A stretch of 64,000 nucleotides of DNA, taken from contig NC_068561.1 of assembly GCF_022201045.2 (NCBI RefSeq), positions 10,317,001 through 10,381,000 on the forward strand, read 5' to 3'. The notes beneath the pieces are model-generated. The model saw nothing but the letters and a program-made list of their open reading frames with translations. It did not search any database and was not told the DNA's origin. Positions 12,783-23,848 of the stretch are shown in pieces. This stretch comes from Citrus sinensis. Lineage: Eukaryota; Streptophyta; Magnoliopsida; Sapindales; Rutaceae. A program made the position numbers and the translations under genes. The first letter of the stretch is position 1. The number at the start of each line of letters is the position of its first letter.

Positions 12783-13204
12783 CTTCTGAGCTCTTATCAC
12801 TTCCACTTATCGTCTCAAAAACTATATCCCTATCTGGTAGTTTGAAGTGTACAAGTAGATCTTTAACAGGATCTGCTTTAATGAGTAACAGCAGGAGCTA
12901 AACCTAGAATTTATTACAGATATATGAAAGAGAGAGGAAAAGCTGTCTCAGTTTGTTGAGAAAGAAAGAAAGAAAGAAAGTAAAAGTGGAAAGAAACAAT
13001 AATAATAAAAATACAAATTATAATAATTAAAATATCTGTATAAATTTTGTTTACAAGGAAAAGTAAAGGGAGGAGTGAAAGTGGGCTTTTGAAAAGTTTT
13101 CACATCAAACTGAAGAGTTAAAAAAAGCAAAAGCTAGAAAGATCTAAAAGACAGTTTAGCGTTTTCCATACTTTAACATTTATAGCAGATGAGAGAGAAA
13201 ACTC

Positions 13205-13206
<2 letters not shown>

Positions 13207-13262
<56 letters not shown>
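13207..13262. repeat. (CT)n tract upstream of EIN2
   Basis: About 28 CT units, read as GA on the EIN2 strand. It lies roughly 430 bp beyond the predicted 5'UTR donor, in the likely core promoter or leader region of EIN2. CT/GA tracts near start sites are common in plants and can bind BPC-type GAGA-binding factors; that role is inferred from position. Confidence 0.9.
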
Positions 13263-13265
<3 letters not shown>

Positions 13266-15845
13266 TTATTTTATTTTCTTTTCAATTTTTTTTTCTCAAA
13301 GTTTTTTTCCTTTCTCATTCTCTTTCCTTGTTTGAGTCTTTGGTCATAGACTACCCTCTCTTGGAGTCTTGGGTTTTTATCTTTTCCTTGTCTTTGCCTT
13401 ATATCACAGACAGACTCACTTATCAAAGTCATCAGTCACTTATTTACAACTATGCTTTCTCTTCGAATGATTACATACCATACAGTGTCATCTTCCCTTC
13501 ACTGTTTCTTACTTTCACACTTATTTACAGCTCACTAACCAGTTTCGCAAAATTTTATTTAAAAGCACTTTTTGTCCTTTACAGTGGCAAATGGGTGCAA
13601 GAAATTTTGTTATTGTGCAATGCACGTTGTCAATGCACCGTACTAAAAAACGACAAATCGTTTATAAACAGTAAATTTAGGTCAAGTACCACTATGCATA
13701 TCGATTGTTGCAAGTTATCCGAGAGTCACAAAAATATTCTAAACCTTTTTTTCTGGATTTACTCCGAAATTTTTTCATTAATATTGTAATATAAGTCAAT
13801 TGATATCATAATTCGAAGTCTGTCCAGACTTATTTGAACATAGTTAATTATTCAGCGATGTCCTAACTAAAAATATGATCCCATGAAGAATGGAAAGTTT
13901 TATTACTTTATTCACCTCAAGTGAAGATATCAACCGTTAAACTAAAAAGAATTAAATTTTTGAAAAATTACTTTGTACATGTTAAATTTATGTAAAAATC
14001 ATGGAAAAGTAAAATCAAAACAGGTAGTATGGATAATATACTACAATGAAATAAAATAGTGTTAATAGTTATATTTTTTTTTTGTGTATTAAATCATCTT
14101 ATATTTAAAAATTTTATTGGACTCTAATTAATTCATATTCGAATCGGGTAGAACTATTAAAACGACAAAACTAAGGATCAAGGTTAACTAGTGCAGTTAA
14201 GATAATAGTAGATGCTCTAATACCTACAGACTGTGGTTTGTACGCATCTTTTTATGATGGATTTAGATAAATTAATACTGTACTCTCCATGATGGAGCTG
14301 GCTAAGTTACAGATTCTGTAACATACAGATCCAACTTAGCCAGCTCCTGATTGGTTAGCTAGCTACCAAACAAAAACAATTGAATGCTTTTTCTCCATAT
14401 GCAGGACAGGTGTGGTGCATGCATTGGGTGCGTATGTTACAGAATCTGTAAGGTAGACAGGTCCCTCTATGATAAATGGGTTATATTATATTATAAATTT
14501 AGAAATATATAAAATAAAAAAGGGGAAAATTGAGAAAGGATAACATTCAACCCCCTTGTACCGAAATGTTGAAGTTGGATATTGGCCATTCGTTTTCACA
14601 AAACTTAGGTTATTTTGTCAACTAGCCAAAATGCAAGAAGCTTGTTAGAATTTTATTGGTGTAGTGGGCAAAAAAACTTGATTCCACAAAATGGGAGAGC
14701 AAAGACCAATCGCATAATTATTAATTAATTTAGAAATCAACTACCGGCCAAAATTAATCAGCATTGAAGTTAGAATTGTATTTTGTCATAACCTCAGTGT
14801 TACTTGATAACAAGCGAAGTCCCAACTCAGGCAATCTTGGAATTTTGTTCGGTTGGGGGATGTTTAAAATATATTATAATTTTGAAAAACATAATATCAA
14901 ATAGCACAACAACTATAATATTTCTACTCTTCAACGAGTTTTCTTGTTTTATAAAACATCTTTCTTTTTAATTTATTTTATGCATGTGAGTTATTACTTA
15001 TTAGCATGGGTAATACAAAATAAGATCTTCTCTTGATCTGAGCTCTAATGAGCTTTTAAAGATCTTCTGTCACATGTCTTTTAATAGTAGTGTATGAGTA
15101 AGATTTAACTTCTTTTATTTTTTTTATTTATTAACAACCCATCAATAATTGAGTTATTTACTCGGGGTATAATCAGATCAGGAGAGAATCCTGACCCGAG
15201 TAATACATATTTTGTAAAATCAAAATAACTAAATAAATTTTAAATAACTAGGCTTTTAGATGTGGAGCATGTTGAAACTTTTCAAAATCAGCTGGTGCAT
15301 TTTTATAGTTTCAAAACTCAAATGGGACTCTTTTACAAAATTCAAAGAAAATGACGCCTTCTTTAAAAAAAAAAAAGATCGTACTTTGAAAATTTTCAAA
15401 AGCCTAATAGGGCTATCCCCCCTTTGTCCTATGCTGGACTGCCCATTGTCCAAATAATTTGGAAAATTAAATTATTGTTAAAGAAATTTATTGGTACTTG
15501 AAAAAAATATCTATAGCCAAGATTAATTTATTTATGTCTTATTTTATTTACATTTGCAGAGATAAAAAGCTTATTTCATTGGTGAATTTTTAATCCTCAA
15601 TAATAAGTGTTACTACTTAAAAATTATAAACCCAAGCTAGTGATCGGTACAACTTATTTTGAGTTATAATTTAGAAGAAATGAATAGGGTAAATTCTTAT
15701 TTAGTTTTTATATTATGAGGTTAGTGTCTATTTAATCCTTATATTTTAAAATTACCTCAAAACATTATTGCCATTAAATTAGGTAAATCCTTATTAACAA
15801 TGGCATAAATTCATTGTCATCTACTTCTATATTCAGAGATCAAAG
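13263..15845. other. Intergenic, EIN2 upstream side
   Basis: AT-rich sequence beyond the EIN2 promoter. One open frame (13328-13789, plus, 153 codons) has hydrophobic stretches but no recognisable domain and lies in simple-sequence-like DNA, so I do not call it a gene. The only structured part is the hairpin pair near 14294-14451. Confidence 0.5.
14294..14451. repeat. Hairpin-forming inverted repeats, MITE-like remnant
   Basis: GGAGCTGGCTAAGTT at 14294-14308 is perfectly complementary to 14333-14347, giving a 15-bp stem with a 24-base loop. Inside the loop starts TTACAGATTCTGTAACATAC (14307-14326), itself partly palindromic, whose perfect reverse complement recurs at 14432-14451. Two nested perfect inverted repeats within 160 bp indicate a foldback structure or a degraded MITE. 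No coding potential. Confidence 0.5.
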
Positions 15846-17332
15846 GCTATGTTTAGAAGTTAGGACTGAGTGTGGGATTAGACTAATTTTCGGATTAAAT
15901 ATTTATCCCATATTTAGCAACTTTCCTTGGATTGGATTAGGAGGACTAATTAAATTCAAATTTAGTCCTTAAATCATGAGATTAGCAATTCAAATTTATA
16001 AGTGGGTTTAGATAGGATTAGATTAAGAGAAAAAAAATTGTCCATTTATAACATTTCTTTCATATATAACACCATTTTTTATTTATTGCTTAAAATTTAA
16101 TTATTTATTTATTTCATTCATTATTTACTTTTTTATAGTCTAATTAAGTTGGTACTTTTACTTCAATAAAATAAATTTTTTAATAATTTATTACAACAAC
16201 TAATTGTATTAAATTTAATAATCACTTATTTAATATTAAAAATAATCATGAAAATTCATAATACTAGTAATTAATTGATTATATATATATATTATTTCTA
16301 ACTTTTTGATAAAACAAAATATGTCTAAAATATTTGATAAAAAATTAATTAAATAATTAAATAGTTTTATTAATTTATATTTGTTTATTATAATTATAAC
16401 TACATAATAACTAATTTACTATATCTTTAATTTTCTTATTAATTAACTTTAAATTAATGTTAATTATCACTATTAAGTATTCATAAATTTATTTAAATAT
16501 AATTTAATATTGTCCAATCCGATATTTACCAAACATAAGATAATATTGTACAATCAAACCTAATCTAATCTAATATAATTAAGGCCCCATTTGGAATTGA
16601 GGTTGAAACTTAATAAGCTGCTTATTTCATAATTTCTAACAAAAGTAATGGTTGATAAATTTTGTAAAAACTGTTTATTTCATAATTTTCTTTATTTTGT
16701 CAATAACTTTTAAAAGTAGGTGGGGGTTGCTTTTCAAAAGAAGCTTATTAAATAAGTTACCATATCTTTTTAAGTTTCCTATTATAACCTTAATATTTAA
16801 AAAAATTATATCTTATTTTTCATACACCCTAATTATGTCCTACTTTCCATACACTCTAAATATATAAGCAATTAGATATCATATTATCACTACAATCAAA
16901 TTACTATCAAAACTACTGTAAATTATCTCCAAAATCAAAATTTTGACCTAGTAAGTTCATTAGATTTTATTTAATTAATTTTATTTTTCACTTTTTGTAA
17001 TTTTATGTGTTTTAAAAAGAAAAAAGTATGTCTAAACATTATTAAAAATACTCCAAAAAAATATAAGATAATTTAAATATATATCTATTTTGATTATTAT
17101 TATGTAATAAAACAATACATTTGTAACTAAATTTACCAAACATATCTATATTACTTTTAAACTCATAACAACCACGATAATATAGTTTATCAAACACTAA
17201 ATAACTTTTTTAATAAAAAATTTATTACATCTGTAAAGTAAAAACAACCTATTTAATCAGCAACTGTAATCTCAAATTGACCTAAATCCGATCTTAATAT
17301 TTAATTCATTCTAATTCCGTATGCCAAAGACA
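15846..17332. mobile_element. Possible outer MITE-like element interrupted by another element
   Basis: The left end (GGCTATGTTTAGAAG, 15846) and the reverse complement of the right end (GGCTGTCTTTGGCAT, near 17332) are loosely similar, and both are followed by related AT-rich motifs containing GGATTAGATTA. The better supported element at 16583-17282 lies inside, so this may be a nested arrangement. Boundaries are tentative. Confidence 0.3.
16583..17282. mobile_element. 700-bp Harbinger-like MITE with TAA duplication
   Basis: The left end reads GGCCCCATTTGGAATTGAGG; the right end on the opposite strand starts GGTCAATTTGAGATTACAG, giving imperfect terminal inverted repeats. A TAA triplet directly abuts both ends (16580-16582 and 17283-17285), matching the three-base TWA duplication of PIF/Harbinger elements. 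The interior is very AT-rich with no transposase, hence non-autonomous. Confidence 0.45.
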
Positions 17333-17828
17333 GCCAAAAGGTACGTAAGATTTTGGATCTCCTACAATTACGATTAATTATATGTTGGATAATATCAACC
17401 CTTGGAATAATAGTAATTATGAAAACTGTCGAGCTTAAATTTAAATGGATATTTTATGATAATTGTTTTACTTTACGTTCCATTCAAGAAAGGGTATTTC
17501 GGTACGGATAAAGATGAAAGTCTGGCAACGACAGCACGTTTGGCTTCGTCCGTCATCGTATCAATCCTATTAGAAGCCAGTCAAGCTAAAACAGTAGCTA
17601 CGCATGCAAAAGACAAAATAGCTGAAGTGTACTTGTTTGACTTATTAACATAATTCCAAGATTAATTTTAGAAATTTCAGAATTATAAAACGTGGAGTAG
17701 TTAATACAACCAGGTCCCATAATCCCAGCATAGTACTTGGCTTGACTCCTAACAGACCATATCTTTTGTTGTTTTTCATTTATTAGATCAAGAATAGAAA
17801 AATTACTATGAGATAGTCTAGTTATGAG

Positions 17829-18070
17829 TGCGTTTAGAATTAAAGTTAGATTGTTATATTTTTTAAATTACAGTATTAAAATATTTGATAAATATTAATT
17901 ACTGTAAATTAGAAATTATATTAATTTAATTTTTTCTTATATGATGAAAAATATATTATATCTTTAAATCAAAATTATTATTTAAAATTTATATTTACTA
18001 CATATTATTAACTTTTATTTTATAGTTATAAGTTTTTTCACAACAATTGTATCTTAAAAGTTATAACATA
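17829..18070. repeat. Partial copy related to the neighbouring MITEs
   Basis: GTGCGTTTAGAATTAAAGTT resembles the terminal GTGCGTTTGGAATTGAGGTT of the element ending at 18641, followed by similar AT-rich interior. No opposite end was found, so this is at most a fragment. Confidence 0.25.
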
Positions 18071-18255
18071 TCAATCCCAAGAAGAACTTATCTCAGCATA
18101 TGTAGAGTATTAGATCTTTCTACTGACCTCGCTTTAAAATCCACTACTCTGTCATGTGGCAGAACATTAGTGGATTATCTTATATATGTTTTCTTTCATA
18201 AAATACATGTAATTTTTAATCAATGGTACTAAGGAGAAGAAACCACTTTCTGATT

Positions 18256-18302
18256 GAGCAACCCCATCCTTGAGCTTAAGCTCAAGGGTTCAATTCCCAT
18301 CC
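18256..18302 (+). mobile_element. Possible SINE fragment with B-box-like motif
   Basis: The segment includes GAGCTTAAGCTC and then GGGTTCAATTCCC, close to a pol III B-box. No complete tRNA structure can be folded. Likely a remnant of a tRNA-derived retroposon. Confidence 0.25.
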
Positions 18303-18352
18303 GTTGAGCATACTTTTTTCTTTTTTTTTTCACATTGGTTTATTGGATAAAT

Positions 18353-18641
18353 GGTGTGTTTGAGATTGAGGTATTGTAACTTTTAAGCTATAACTGTTGT
18401 GGAAAAAAGCTGTAATTATGAAACAAAAGTTAGTAATATATAATAAATTTACATTTTAAATAATAATTTTGACAAAATTATTAAAGATATAATAGATTTT
18501 TCATGATACAAGTGAAAAATCATATAAACATAACTTTTAAGATATAACAGTTAGTGTTTACCAAACACTTTAATATTTACCAAACATTTTAATGTTGTAC
18601 CTTAAAAAATACAGAAACACAACCTCAATTCCAAACGCACC
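18353..18641. mobile_element. 289-bp MITE
   Basis: The left end GGTGTGTTTGAGATTGAGGT and the right end, read on the minus strand as GGTGCGTTTGGAATTGAGGT, form 20-bp inverted repeats with three differences. The interior is AT-rich and noncoding. The terminal motif TTTGGAATTGAGGTTG is shared with the left end of the element at 16583, so both probably belong to one family. I see no clear target duplication. Confidence 0.5.
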
Positions 18642-18662
18642 TAAAAATTCATAAACACATTG

Positions 18663-18846
18663 TGTCATGACTCAACCCAGACCTGGCAAGATATTGTCCG
18701 CTTTGGGCCTTAACAAGGCCCGCACGGATTTGTTGGGGCGCCCATACACCCCAAAACGCGTCTTGCCAATTAAGGTGTGGATCACCCCTTATAAACCCAG
18801 CATCTCTCCCGTGCTTTGCCGATGTGGGATTCGCCTAGGTGTTACA
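18663..18846 (-). mobile_element. Solo LTR of a TRIM retrotransposon
   Basis: This 184-bp unit is a reverse-oriented relative of the two 188-bp repeats of the complete TRIM at 62361-62820. On the minus strand it runs from TGTAACACCTAGGCG to CATGACA. Perfect 5-bp duplications CATTG flank it (18658-18662 and 18847-18851). A lone LTR with its own target duplication is the usual product of recombination between the two LTRs of a full element. The long open frame across it is a by-product. Confidence 0.85.
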
Positions 18847-19235
18847 CATTGACATTGATATATCAAAGTAGGTCTCGACAAGCATTGGTAATTGATTGAA
18901 GTCCTTACATGACTGAGAAATTTACGAAAATAACCATTAATATTTTATTATTTTCGCAATTAATCCTCTCAACTTTTTTCTATTAACATTAGCCAAATAC
19001 AAGCCTTTCTTCCCAAATTACCCTTTTTTACATAACAAAACCAACGTTGTTTCTCCCATATCGCCAAACCAAAAGCAGCTTTTCACTCTTAAATCATCAG
19101 CCAACGGCGACCGCAAAAGATAACGGTAAAAGTGATATCCGATCATAATCTATCCGGATCCAACACAAATCGACTTCACTTAGTGGTATGAATTATTTTC
19201 TGAACTTAGTGACTGAGTCGGGTGAATCTGAATCT

Positions 19236-19320
19236 GGCGACAGGTTGCCTGTCGCAGCAAAACTTGGTGCGACAGGCAACCTGTCGCACCAAGCAAGGTG
19301 CGACAGGCACCTGTCGCACC
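19236..19320. repeat. Three consecutive palindromes in the MULE transposase leader
   Basis: Three near-perfect palindromes built on GTGCGACAGG and CCTGTCGCAC lie back to back: about 19237-19255, 19264-19292 and 19296-19320. The middle one is a perfect 29-bp palindrome apart from its centre. The same motif recurs near the other end of the element at about 21884-21920. They sit just upstream of the transposase start, so they could be transposase-binding sites or hairpins in the leader; both ideas are inference. Confidence 0.7.
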
Positions 19321-19394
19321 CACCCTGGAGATTCATTAAAATTGTATTATTTTAATAGGACTCAAATAATTTTTTTTTTATAATTTCAGGCTTA

Positions 19395-21343
19395 ATGGAT
19401 TCAGTTGTACTTGAATTGTGTTACGATGGTTGGTGGGAGACATTAGAGAATGGCTGTATGAAGTACGTGAATGGTAAAAATCGAGTTTTTTTTGTTGGAA
19501 AAAATTATCTGTTTGATCAGTTATTGGCAAGAGTATACGAGGTGTTACAAATAAACCCTAATGACTATAGTATCACAATGAAGACAACTTTGAGGTCTAG
19601 TAACACATTATATCGTATATGTGCAATGCCCATGGATATATGTGATGATGAAATGGTGATGGTTGTGTTGCATATGGCATCTGACGTAGCTAATTTTGGA
19701 TGCATTCCTATATTTGTGACCACATCACCTCGAGTTCCGAACGAATGTATTGAGCCACATGTCGATACAGAAACTTCGTTTAGAGCAAATATGTCTGGCC
19801 CCGATAATGATGAAGAGGTGTTGCCAAGGACAATATCGCTGCAGCAATATTACTCTCCAATCCACGACAATTATGACAACATTGATGATAATAGCGTTAC
19901 GTTACAGGATGTTAGAGCAACAATATTTCCAATAGGGTGAGAGAAGTTATGCAACAGAAATACGGTGTTCAGTTAACATACCAGCAGGCATATAGGGCGA
20001 GAGAAGTTGGTCTTGAAATAGTTCGCGGCAACCCTGCAGAGTCATACAACTTGCTCCCTAAATACTCTCACGTACTAACTACAGCGAATGAGAGTACAGT
20101 CACTCACCTCGAGCAGGATGGAGATGGTAATTTCTTGTACTATTTTGTAGCACTCGGATCTTCCATCAAGGGGTTTATGCAGTACATTCGGCCTGTCATT
20201 ACTGTAGATGGTACTCATCTGAAGTGACTATATCATGGAAGCATGTTCGTGGCAACATGTCTTAATGGTAACAATCAATTGTATCCGTTAGCCATTGGGA
20301 TCATGGATTCAGAAAACAATGATGCTTGGGAATGGTTTATGATGAAGTTACACGGAGTGATTGGTGATAGACCTGAGTTGGTAATTATCTCTGATCAATG
20401 CACTGCCATAAAGAGAGCCGTTCTTAAAGTATTTCACAATGCAACTCATGGCGTTTGTTTTTACCACGTCAAAGGTAACATTAAGTCACAATTTAAAATG
20501 TCCAAAGCTCTTTGGGATGAATTTGAGCCCGCCTTTATTAATGCAGCAAAAGCATATGGCCACGAGGAATTTAAGAGACAACTTGAAGGGTTGTGGATGA
20601 TCCACTCGGGTGCGGCTGATTACTTAGAAAATAATGTCAGTATGTGTAATTTGGCAAGGTCTCAGTTTGAAGGTAGGAGGTACATCATTCTTACCACCAA
20701 CATCGCGGAGAGTGTTAATGCTTTCATGAGGGAACCTCGAAAATTTCCTGTTACTCATCTTGTTGATCACTTTAGGAAAACATTGCAGCAATGGTTTTAT
20801 GATAGAAAAATTGTGGCTGAATCAATGACTACTCGGCTAACAACATGGGCGGATGAAATAGTCACTGAGAGGAGAACTATAGCTGAAAGAATGATAGTTC
20901 GGCCGGTGTCTCCGCATCGCTTTCAAGTTATAGGCGGTGGGCTTAAGAAAGGGTTGGTTGACTTGCAAAAGAGAACTTGCTCCTGCAGAGTGTTTCAGCT
21001 TGATCAGCTTGTGTGTGCTCATGCAATTGCGGCGTGTCTAACACACCGGGTGGATTTTATTAACCTTTGCTCGGACTTTTACACTACAGAATCGTTGGCG
21101 ATGGCTTATGCACAACCAGTGGAGCCAGTTGGTGATGTGACTGATTGGGAAGTTCCAGATGAAATTCAGGAGATGCAAGTATACCCACCAGTTGAGGCAC
21201 CACTACCTGCCCGTCGTAAAAAGCTCAGAATACCCTCGGCTGGTGAGGACGTTGACCGGCGGACTGTAAGATGCGGCCGGTGTCATGAACTAGGCCATAA
21301 TCGTAAGCGATGTAAGAATCCTATTGCGTCGACTCGAAGTTAG
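19395..21343 (+). pseudogene. MuDR-type MULE transposase, disrupted
   Basis: Three open segments cover most of a MULE transposase: 19395-19940 (N-terminal part, 181 residues), 19937-20227, and 20243-21343. The core has the first acidic residue in TVDGTHLK, the second in IISDQ, and a late glutamate in NIAESVNAF. A SWIM zinc finger (CSCRVF with CAHAIAAC) and a CCHC knuckle (CGRCHELGHNRKRC) follow. Lesions: the reading frame shifts where the first and second segments meet, and the WRKY/GCM1-like DNA-binding region normally found between them is absent, suggesting a deletion. A TGA at 20226-20228 interrupts the core just after the first catalytic aspartate. The SWIM finger and knuckle remain intact, so decay is moderate. 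Confidence 0.88.
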
Positions 21344-21352
21344 TTGTATTTT

Positions 21353-21460
21353 GTGTGTTATTCGTTGGTTAAAACTATTATTGTTTTTGTGTTTCGTTGG
21401 TTAAAACTGTTATTGTTTTTTGTATTTCGTTGGTTAAAATTGTTATTGTTTTTTGTGTAT
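21353..21460. repeat. Three tandem copies of a unit of about 37 bp after the transposase
   Basis: The phrase TTCGTTGGTTAAAACTNTTA followed by TTGTTTTTTGT occurs three times in a row, starting ten bases after the transposase stop. It is probably a minisatellite in the transposase 3'UTR, sitting between the two convergent frames of the element. Confidence 0.85.
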
Positions 21461-21590
21461 TGTACACTTATATTTCATAAAACTTTATTTTATTTTAAAG
21501 TTCAAAATGTGAGGCATTAAAATTATATAAACTTAAGTGCGCAAATTAAAAAAAAAATTCAAATTTCAACATTAAAATTACTACATAGGT

Positions 21591-21890
21591 CTACAATATA
21601 ATATCGTCATTAAATATATCAACTGCAATCTTCTTTTTAAAGTACTCGACATGACTAGCGTTAAACTCCAATCTAAGCCCGAACATTAAATACATCGTAA
21701 CCATCAATACGAAAACACCGCAATCGCCAGTTCCGGGCTCTTGTTGCGGCGCACTCTTAACTGCGATAACTTTCCACGGGTCTTCACTCCGCAACTCAGA
21801 TAAGATATTGTAGAAGCCAACATATTCCAACCATCGAGGGAATATAACTTCAAGTGGCTTGAATTTCAACTTGTACCTTTTGTACGACAG
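21591..21890 (-). pseudogene. Ulp1/C48 SUMO-protease C-terminal fragment
   Basis: The minus-strand frame ending at 21591 contains PQQEPGTGDCGVFVLMV, the signature around the nucleophilic cysteine and oxyanion-hole glutamine of Ulp1-type cysteine peptidases, followed by a typical helical tail ending DIFNDDIIL. The upstream half with the catalytic His and Asp is missing: above about 21885 the frame runs into palindromic and GC-rich terminal sequence that merely stays open. Family members remove SUMO from proteins, but this fragment lacks two of three catalytic residues. It faces the transposase tail to tail, as in ULP-bearing MULEs. The open frame continues to 22037, but I do not regard that extension as coding. 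Confidence 0.8.
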
Positions 21891-23783
21891 GGCCTGTCGC
21901 ACCAAAAAACTAGTGCGACAGCGTGCCGCGCATGGGCGCGCGCGCGCGCCTTGCCCCCCTCCCTCTCCACCCCCAAAATTAAGCGCAATCACTCCAAAAT
22001 CGAAAACAATACTCCCAAACACCACCAACCACCACAAACATCACCACCACCACTATTATTCTCAAGCTATAACTATTATTATTCTAAAATCTCATTTTAA
22101 ATTAATGAAAATAAGAAAAATGACTAACCTAGGTTTTGTTGAAGGTTGTAGATCGTAGATCGGATGCCGGTGAGAGATGGAGCCGCCGCCGACGAGGGTT
22201 GATGTCACCGCCGATGATGGGAGTTGGATCGGTTTGGGAGAGATGAGTGAAAGGGAGTGTTGGGGGAGAGATGAAGGAGGAGTATTTTGGTCTTAAATGT
22301 TGTTTTATGGCTAATATTAATAGAAATATTTTTGGGGGATTAAGATGAAAAAAAGCAAATTTTTTTTGATTATTACTGTAAATTTCCCTACATGACTTCT
22401 GATGCACTTATTGTTATCCACATTATGCCATCTGACGAAATATTCAAATAAATAAATAAATGTGCAATGGGAAATGAATAGTGTCCTCATCTTTTAAACC
22501 TTATATCTTCTTTAGAACATATACTGTTGTCGGGATGTTACTCTCCACGTTACTTTTGCAGACACTCCCAAAAAATAGATATAAAAAATTCATATTATTC
22601 TTTAAATAGTTAAAAATTAATCAATTAAATCATTTTTAATACACACACATAACCGTTCTATTATCTTTCACTACTAAAGTTATTTATACACAATTTTTTT
22701 TTCTTGAAAGGGCTTTTACATAAATTTAATTCGACTTTGTACCATTATAAAGTAGATGTACCAAACACCCAAAGAATAATTTAAGTTAACCTATTTTTTT
22801 TCCTCATACAAAATTAAATGTTTCCAAATGATCTATTGTTATTGCTTTTTATTACTACGATTGTTAATCTTTAGAGTATTACAAGTATAAACCCGTGAGG
22901 GGTGTCACGTTTTGAATAGGTTTGTATTAATTTTGAAACTACATTTGAAATACCTCTCAACTTTCGGTGTCTCTAATCAATGGCTCAACAAAAAGAATGA
23001 CGCTCAGCTCCACGATGCTCCACCGGCATGCCATCTGCCTTTGCCGCATGACATCTAGCTCCACCACCACCCCACCTCGTAACACCGTTGCCGTGCCTAC
23101 CCTTCACCACCTGAATGATCAAGTTTCAGGTTTAGTTTTTGAATTCGGGTTTGATTTCTGATTTTTTTTATAATATAAAATCAATGTTAGTAGTAATTGA
23201 ATTGGCCGCTAAGTGATGTTTCTGTTCAAGAATTTTTGTAGAATCAGTGTTATATTTGCTGCAATTTTATCATCAAGCTGAAACTCTGCAATCTTGACCA
23301 CGTTGTTTGGAGTGGATGAAGCACCAGAATGTAATGGTAGATGTTATAAAAAGAGTGGACTTGACAAGAGCATTTTCTATGATATTAGACGCAATCAAGA
23401 TATTTAATTTAGCATACCAATTATTGGTGGATTCTTTGATTCTTTTCTTTAGTTATAGTATCCAATGCTCATAGTTTTTTTTAATAGGAAATGCGACTGT
23501 CAAGTTAATTTGTCTCATGTTCAATTTGCTTAGAATTTCCGTACTTTGGGATCTTAATTTTGTATATCTAGTTGTCTATGATCTTTGCCAATTTTTCTTT
23601 TCTCTTTCTATGTTATTTTTCATTTTCATTTAAGCTTGAAACCTTTGCAAAAGACTACCTGGTTCTACTTCCCTTAGGGACTTGAGATGGTGAGTTTAGG
23701 CAAGCCACCTCATCTTGTGGATTGAGGGGACTTTATAGTAACTTTTTCTTTGACGTATTTGCATCAAACGAATGCCAATGCTC

Positions 23784-23839
<56 letters not shown>

Positions 23840-23848
23840 CATAATAAT
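23784..23848. repeat. (TAA)n microsatellite
   Basis: About 19 consecutive TAA units followed by one CATAATAA interruption. It produces a poly-isoleucine open frame that is not a gene. Confidence 0.95.

Larger units (their letters stand above)
18915..22388 (+). mobile_element. Complete-length MULE transposon with captured Ulp1 fragment
   Basis: The element is 3474 bp long and flanked by a perfect 9-bp direct duplication, TACATGACT, at 18906-18914 and 22389-22397, the size typical of Mutator-like elements. Its ends are imperfect terminal inverted repeats of about 100 bp, starting GAGAAATTTAC on the left and GGGAAATTTAC on the right (minus strand), with shared internal motifs such as CTATTAA followed by ATTAGCCA. 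It contains a broken MuDR-type transposase on the plus strand and a Ulp1-type protease fragment on the minus strand. This two-gene layout resembles the ULP-carrying MULEs known from Arabidopsis (Kaonashi group). The copy cannot be autonomous. Confidence 0.92.

Noticed and set aside
13328..13789. 153-codon plus-strand frame upstream of EIN2
   Set aside because: Hydrophobic but featureless, in pyrimidine-rich DNA next to a CT tract; no family resemblance.
18663..18846. Host protein gene suggested by the proline-rich open frame
   Set aside because: The same frame recurs within both LTRs of the TRIM at 62361-62820; it is a repeat by-product.
21880..22037. N-terminal part of the Ulp1-like frame (Gly/Arg-rich)
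   Set aside because: It runs through palindromic and CG-repeat sequence of the MULE end and has no similarity to C48 proteases; it is open by chance.
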